Shown here: one piece after another, positions 7,635-11,039 of the stretch
How positions within the stretch are numbered: the stretch's first letter is position 1
Layout of the letters: the number at the start of each line of letters is the position of its first letter
DNA from: Clostridia bacterium
GTDB lineage: Bacteria; Bacillota; Clostridia; Christensenellales; Aristaeellaceae
Reading direction: 5' to 3'
Length of the DNA: 11,039 nt
NCBI GenBank assembly: GCA_900759005.1
Contig: CAAEUQ010000127.1
Coordinates: forward strand, 1-11,039
The notes under the pieces: generated by a model
The model's input: the letters and a program-made list of their open reading frames with translations, nothing else
Database searches by the model: none
What the model was told of the DNA's origin: nothing
Made by a program: the position numbers and the translations under genes

Positions 7635-8201
7635 TTACACGACCGCCTTCACGCCCATCGTCATCAACATCGTAATCAGGCACGCCGTCGCGTTGCCCAG
7701 CAGAATGGCAATCGCAGATTTCCCGCGCGGCATTTCAAACAGCGTCGCAATCGCGCTGCCCGTCCAAACGCCCGTTCCCGGAAGCGGCAGCGCCACGAAT
7801 ACGTAAAGCGCAATCAGCTCGAGCGTATCGGCGCTGACGTGCTTGCCGATCCTGCCCATCAGACCCTTGCGATTGTCCGAATGCATCTTTTCACGCTTGC
7901 GGGCGCTGCGCTTTTCCAGCCACGCCGCAAATTTCCGAACCGGCTTGATCGGCAGCGTATAGAACCAGTCGAGCACCGGTCTTAAAAGCAAAAGGATAAA
8001 CGGCACCGGAATCGACGAGCAAACGAATGCGATCAGATAGGCGATTCCCGCCGGCAAGCCCATCGCCGCGCCGGTCACGAGTGCATAGCGCCCCTCGTAA
8101 GTCGGTACCATGCTCAGAAGCGCCGTTCCGATGATTTTTCCCATATGCTCCTGCCAGACGAACGCCGCGTTCGCCGCCTCGAGCAGATTTGCGTAATTCA
8201 T
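7635..8201 (-). CDS. COG2426 family membrane protein (annotated as putative small multidrug export protein)
   Basis: The 188-residue protein has hydrophobic segments at about 22-32, 40-62, 64-80, 126-142, 146-155 and 162-184, with a basic loop (about 87-121) in the middle. The family marks are PTYEGRYAL (33-41), in the place of the usual E-x-RGAIP motif, and ALPLPGTGVWTG (137-148). Members are called small multi-drug export proteins, but transport has not been well shown; the proline-glycine motifs resemble those of DedA-like membrane proteins. The start is set at ATG 8201, because the GTG at 8213 overlaps the GGAGGTG ribosome site itself. It is the first gene of the minus-strand operon, and its stop codon touches the ATG of addB. 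Confidence 0.82.
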   Translation of the reverse strand: MNYANLLEAANAAFVWQEHMGKIIGTALLSMVPTYEGRYALVTGAAMGLPAGIAYLIAFVCSSIPVPFILLLLRPVLDWFYTLPIKPVRKFAAWLEKRSARKREKMHSDNRKGLMGRIGKHVSADTLELIALYVFVALPLPGTGVWTGSAIATLFEMPRGKSAIAILLGNATACLITMLMTMGVKAVV

Positions 8202-8210
8202 TTTTGAATT

Positions 8211-8217
8211 CACCTCC
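8211..8217 (-). promoter_or_regulatory. Ribosome binding site that decides the start of the COG2426 gene
   Basis: Read on the minus strand, GGAGGTG at 8217-8211 lies 9 bases before the ATG at 8201. The in-frame GTG at 8213 is part of this site and so is unlikely to be the start. Confidence 0.8.
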
Positions 8218-8236
8218 GATTGGATTCTCTACCGAT

Positions 8237-8265
8237 ATTATCATATCACAAAATTCACCCAAAAA
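8237..8265 (-). promoter_or_regulatory. Candidate promoter for the COG2426-addB-gtrA operon
   Basis: On the minus strand an AT-rich run contains overlapping -10-like hexamers, TATGAT (8245-8240) and GATAAT (8242-8237). The best -35 at suitable spacing is only TTTTTG, so the match is weak. The same stretch holds the short inverted repeat GATAT-N4-ATATC (8234-8247), a possible protein-binding site. Its place, about 35 bases before the first gene of the operon, is the main support. Confidence 0.4.
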
Positions 8266-8272
8266 GAATATA

Positions 8273-8292
8273 CGGCGCGTTAAGATGCGCCG
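8273..8292. repeat. Short GC-rich inverted repeat between the divergent promoters
   Basis: CGGCGC (8273-8278) and GCGCCG (8287-8292) form an inverted repeat, extendable by a G-T and a T-A pair to an 8-base stem with a TAAG loop. It sits upstream of the -10 elements on both sides, so it should not be in either transcript. An operator or a chance GC-rich palindrome are both possible. Confidence 0.45.
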
Positions 8293-8317
8293 CAGGGATT
8301 TCATTTTGTTACAATTT

Positions 8318-8328
8318 TATGCTATAAT
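8318..8328 (+). promoter_or_regulatory. Extended -10 promoter for the HAD-thymidylate kinase gene
   Basis: TATGCTATAAT contains a perfect TATAAT (8323-8328) preceded by the TGn extension (8320-8322). The region where a -35 should lie (about 8299-8305, TTTCATT) matches poorly, as is usual for extended -10 promoters. Transcription would start near 8335, giving a leader of about 33 bases that includes AGGGGG (8355-8360), 7 bases before the ATG. Confidence 0.8.
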
Positions 8329-8367
8329 ATAGGATGAGAATGTTTATATATATCAGGGGGATCGATC

Positions 8368-9621
8368 ATGCACCCGAATTATATCGTGTTTGATTTCGAT
8401 GGAACTATCATGGAAAGCGCTCCGGGAATTACCCGCAGCGTGCGCCACGCGCTGGTAACGCTCGGATTTCCCGAGCCGGACGAGGAAACGCTGCTTAAAT
8501 TCATCGGTCCGCCGCTGCATCCCGCGTTTCGCGAATTCGGAGGGCTGTCCTATGAACAGGCGGAGGAAGCCGTTCGCGTGTATCGCGAGCGCTACGGCGC
8601 GATCGGTCTGTTCGAAGCGCGCGTATATCCCGGCGTCGCGCCGCTGCTGCGCGCGCTGAAGGCGGACGGGCGCTATGTCGCCGTCGCTTCCAGCAAGCCC
8701 GACGCGCTGGTTAAGCGCATTGCCGAGCATTTTGGTCTCACAAAATATTTTGACCGCATCATCGGCGCGGATCCTGAAAGCCATTCTTCGGACAAGCGCA
8801 GTCTGATTCTCGCGGCGCTTCCGGAGAATGTGAATCCCTCCGAGGCCTGCATGGTCGGCGACCGCTGCTTTGATATCGACGCGGGGCGCGCGCTGAATAT
8901 GCACACCGTCGCCGTAGAATACGGCTATGGCAATCGCGCGGAATTCGAGCGCTCCGGCGCGGAAGCGATTGCCGAAACGGTTGCCGATCTGAACGTGATT
9001 CTCTCCGCGCCCAAGCTGCGCGGCAAAATGATTTCGTTTGAAGGCACCGACGGCTGCGGCAAATCCACGCAGATCAGGCGCCTTTGCGATTACCTGACCG
9101 AACGCGGCGAACTGGTTCTGCTCACGCGCGAGCCCGGCGGCTGCCCGATCTCCGAACGCATTCGCGAGATCATTTTGAGCCTTGATTCCAAGGGCATGAG
9201 CGCGGAATGCGAAGCACTGCTCTACGCCGCTTCCCGCGTCGAGCACGTGAAGGAAACGATTCTTCCGGCGATTGAACGCGGCGAAATCGTACTCTGCGAC
9301 CGGTATCTGGATTCAAGTTTCGCATATCAGGCGTCCGGGCGTGAACTTGGAGACGACTTTATACGTCAAATAAACAAAGCGTCGAGCGATTTAATTCAGC
9401 CCGACCGCACGCTTCTTTTCGATATTTCCCGCGAAAGCGCGCGCGCGCGAATGGCAAGCGGCGCGCCTCTGGATCGGCTGGAGATCGAAAAGGAGGATTT
9501 CTTCCGCCGCGTCAGCGCGCGGTTCGACCGTCTCGCGAAGGAGAATCCCGATCGCATTCGCCGAATCGATTCCGACAGATCGATCGAGGAGGTTTTCTCC
9601 GACGTAATTCAAAACATCTGA
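8368..9621 (+). CDS. HAD-family phosphatase fused to thymidylate kinase
   Basis: One 417-residue protein has two complete enzyme domains. Residues 1-211 are a HAD phosphatase of the phosphoglycolate phosphatase/5'-nucleotidase type. Motif I is DFDGT (D9 nucleophile, D11), motif II is ASSKP (S108), then K143 and motif IV VGDRCFDID (D165, D169); the cap lies at about 15-85. Residues 219-417 are dTMP kinase: P-loop EGTDGCGKST (225-234), REPGG (254-258), DRYLDSSFAYQ (311-321) and the lid-region motif PLDRLEIE (367-374). The kinase makes dTDP from dTMP and ATP. The linker is only about 7 residues. No ribosome site precedes the internal ATG at 9028, so the kinase is not separately started. All key residues of both domains are present. 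The gene has its own promoter and leads the next gene by 21 bases. The HAD substrate is unknown; a nucleoside monophosphate is an inference. Confidence 0.88.
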   Translation: MHPNYIVFDFDGTIMESAPGITRSVRHALVTLGFPEPDEETLLKFIGPPLHPAFREFGGLSYEQAEEAVRVYRERYGAIGLFEARVYPGVAPLLRALKADGRYVAVASSKPDALVKRIAEHFGLTKYFDRIIGADPESHSSDKRSLILAALPENVNPSEACMVGDRCFDIDAGRALNMHTVAVEYGYGNRAEFERSGAEAIAETVADLNVILSAPKLRGKMISFEGTDGCGKSTQIRRLCDYLTERGELVLLTREPGGCPISERIREIILSLDSKGMSAECEALLYAASRVEHVKETILPAIERGEIVLCDRYLDSSFAYQASGRELGDDFIRQINKASSDLIQPDRTLLFDISRESARARMASGAPLDRLEIEKEDFFRRVSARFDRLAKENPDRIRRIDSDRSIEEVFSDVIQNI

Positions 9622-9642
9622 CCATAACAAGGGGTTGAGGAA

Positions 9643-11039
9643 ATGGCTTACGAGAATCTTTGTATGTACTGCTTCGAGGACAACGGCGGCGAAAGCATCT
9701 GCCCGCATTGCGGCCGCGATTCCCGCGCCGCGGTGCCCCAGATTCAGCTGATGCCCGGCTCGCTCGTGTATCACGATCGCTTTCTGGTGGGCCGCGCGCT
9801 CGGTCAGGACGCGAACGGCATCGTGTATGCGGCGTTCGATACGAAAAAGGAAAATCGCCTGCGCCTGCGCGAATACCTGCCGCGCGATTGCGCCGAGCGC
9901 TTAAGCGACGGCTCCGTCGCCCCGATCGCGGGCATGGAGGATCGCTTCGAGCAGGGGCTTGAAAAGCTCCGCGCGAGCGTTGAAGGCGCGGAGGATCCGA
10001 AAAAGCGGCATTTCTTCTTTGAAGAAAACGGCACCGCTTACATCGCGCAGCGCAAGAGCGCGCAGCACGCCGAGGCTGAACCGGACGATTCCGATGAATC
10101 CGACGGCTCCGGCAAAAAGCTCGGGCTGATCATCGCGGGCGCGGCGGCGGTCGTGATCGTGATTGCCCTGTTGATCATTCAGCTGGTCGGCGGCGCGCTC
10201 AAGCCGAATACCGACGTGGTGCAATCGCCCACGCTGGATCCCAGCGCGAGCGCATGGGCACCTGCCGAAACGCCTACGCCCACGCCCTATGTCACGCCCA
10301 CATTTGCGGCGCTGGTCGATCCCGAGCAATCGTGGATGGACTACACCTACAAGGGCGACGTGAACAAGGAATACGATGAAAAGACCGGCGCGACCCCGTC
10401 GCCCGCGCCGACCGTGAAACCCGATACGCCGAGCTATTCGACGATCAATTCCAAATCCTCGAAATCCGAGATCACGCAGCTGCAGCAGCGCCTCGCGTCC
10501 CTCGGATGGCTGAGCTCCTCCGGAATCACCGGCTCCTACGACAAGGCGACCCGCCAGGCGGTTAAGGACTTCCAGTCCTTCGTCAATCAGAATCTGAATC
10601 CGTCCGAGAAGCTGTCGGTCGACGGCGCGGCGGGCCCGAAGACGCTGATGTGGCTTTACGGCACCGATTCCGTCAAGCCCACCCCGACCCCCACGCCGCT
10701 GGTTACGCCGAATCCAAACCAGTCGAATACTGTCGACAAGAATTCGTCGAAGACCGACATCGTCGCCGTTCAGCGCAAGCTGATCGCGCTGGGGCTCATG
10801 AAGTCCGGTGCGGACGACGGCGTATTCGGAACCACCACCGTCGCGGCGGTCAAGCAGTTCCAGCAACGCGTAAACGTCCTGCAGGGCTTCGGCGCGCTGC
10901 CGGTCACCGGAAGCGTCGACCCGCTGACGATGGCATATCTGAATTACTATGTCGAATGGTGGGAGAACCTGAAGAACCAGCAGACCGCCGCGCCCACGGC
11001 GACCCCCGCGCCGACCGCAGCGCCCGCGCCCAGCGTCGA
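9643..11039 (+). CDS. Zinc ribbon / degenerate kinase N-lobe / membrane segment / peptidoglycan-binding protein (3' end outside window)
   Basis: The frame is open for 465 residues to the window end. Order of parts: a CxxC-x9-CxxC zinc ribbon (C7, C10, C20, C23); a region (about 37-137) resembling the N-lobe of bacterial Ser/Thr kinases; an acidic linker (142-155); one membrane helix (about 160-182); a Pro/Thr linker; and two peptidoglycan-binding units (about 269-338 and 368-433) separated by TPTPTP-type linkers. The N-lobe aligns by eye with the common LGQGGFGITY...VAIKEYFP pattern, but reads LGQDANGIVY (53-62) and LRLREYLP (73-80). The ATP-loop glycines are altered and the catalytic Lys is Arg (R76). 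FFFEENGTAYIA (124-135) matches the hinge, then the chain leaves for the membrane: no HRD or DFG motif exists. By topology the ribbon and N-lobe are cytoplasmic and the binding units face the wall. AAGGGG lies 8 bases before the ATG. The closing Ala/Pro/Thr run suggests a further domain. Confidence 0.82.
   Translation, partial: MAYENLCMYCFEDNGGESICPHCGRDSRAAVPQIQLMPGSLVYHDRFLVGRALGQDANGIVYAAFDTKKENRLRLREYLPRDCAERLSDGSVAPIAGMEDRFEQGLEKLRASVEGAEDPKKRHFFFEENGTAYIAQRKSAQHAEAEPDDSDESDGSGKKLGLIIAGAAAVVIVIALLIIQLVGGALKPNTDVVQSPTLDPSASAWAPAETPTPTPYVTPTFAALVDPEQSWMDYTYKGDVNKEYDEKTGATPSPAPTVKPDTPSYSTINSKSSKSEITQLQQRLASLGWLSSSGITGSYDKATRQAVKDFQSFVNQNLNPSEKLSVDGAAGPKTLMWLYGTDSVKPTPTPTPLVTPNPNQSNTVDKNSSKTDIVAVQRKLIALGLMKSGADDGVFGTTTVAAVKQFQQRVNVLQGFGALPVTGSVDPLTMAYLNYYVEWWENLKNQQTAAPTATPAPTAAPAPSV
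10447..10941 (+). repeat. Tandem peptidoglycan-binding domain repeats with Thr-Pro spacers
   Basis: Two diverged copies of a PG_binding_1-like unit lie in the last gene. The shared pattern is S-K-(S/T)-(E/D)-I..(L/V)Q.(R/K)L..LG, then G..G.(Y/F)...T..AVK.FQ, and a closing (S/G)-VD....T. The copies are protein-level repeats, clearly diverged at the DNA level, and are separated by a TPTPTP/NPN linker. They would anchor the protein to the cell wall. Confidence 0.75.

Noticed and set aside
8202..8213. A GTG start at 8213 for the COG2426 gene
   Set aside because: This GTG is part of the GGAGGTG ribosome site that serves the ATG at 8201.
8353..9246. A 297-codon minus-strand frame opposite the HAD-Tmk gene
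   Set aside because: It is antisense to two complete enzyme domains and starts within the kinase region without a ribosome site.
9028..9621. A separate thymidylate kinase gene starting at the internal ATG 9028
   Set aside because: No ribosome site precedes this ATG and the upstream HAD frame runs through without a stop, so one fusion protein is more likely.
9901..10866. A 321-codon open frame on the minus strand opposite the last gene
   Set aside because: The translation is Arg/Gly-rich and matches nothing. The plus strand encodes obvious zinc-ribbon, membrane and peptidoglycan-binding parts in this interval.
1..11039. tRNA or rRNA genes, CRISPR arrays, insertion sequences, attachment sites
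   Set aside because: No cloverleaf-like gene, regularly spaced repeats, transposase or integrase motifs, or flanking terminal repeats were found by reading; gaps between genes are mostly too short to hold them.

Overview
The window is a densely coded, GC-rich stretch of bacterial chromosome. It looks like an anaerobic Gram-positive of the class Clostridia, possibly an uncultured gut lineage. The reasons are an AddB-type (not RecBCD-type) recombination nuclease, strong AAGGAGG-like ribosome sites, a sigma-A-like extended -10 promoter, and a membrane-anchored peptidoglycan-binding protein with Thr-Pro linkers. That placement is inference. No RNA gene, insertion sequence, CRISPR array or phage gene was seen.

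Region A (1-3784, plus strand) reads as one metabolic gene string: the C-terminal end of an archaeal-type triosephosphate isomerase homologue, a YjbQ/UPF0047 protein, a fusion of a subclass B3-like metallo-beta-lactamase fold to a DUF4432 (aldose-epimerase-like) domain, and an M20 metallopeptidase. The first pair and the last pair are tightly coupled; a hairpin between the pairs may attenuate transcription. Small-molecule (sugar-phosphate or conjugate) catabolism fits, but the substrate cannot be read from the sequence.

Region B (3821-8201, minus strand) is a tight three-gene operon: a COG2426 small membrane protein, AddB, and a GtrA-like membrane protein. Genes abut or overlap by 8 bases. 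AddB keeps its nuclease and iron-sulphur cysteines but has lost the GKT of its N-terminal P-loop, and addA is not adjacent. A strong hairpin at 3789-3817 ends both convergent strings.

Region C (8202-8367) is a short AT-rich divergent control region. It has a clear extended -10 promoter on the plus strand, a weaker candidate on the minus strand, and a small inverted repeat between them.

Region D (8368-11039, plus strand) holds two co-oriented genes. The first is a single protein joining a HAD phosphatase to thymidylate kinase. The second, cut by the window end, has a zinc ribbon, a degenerate protein-kinase N-lobe without a C-lobe, one membrane segment and two extracellular peptidoglycan-binding domains. 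It is the best candidate here for an undescribed system: a wall-binding membrane protein with a reduced, non-catalytic kinase remnant on its cytoplasmic side.
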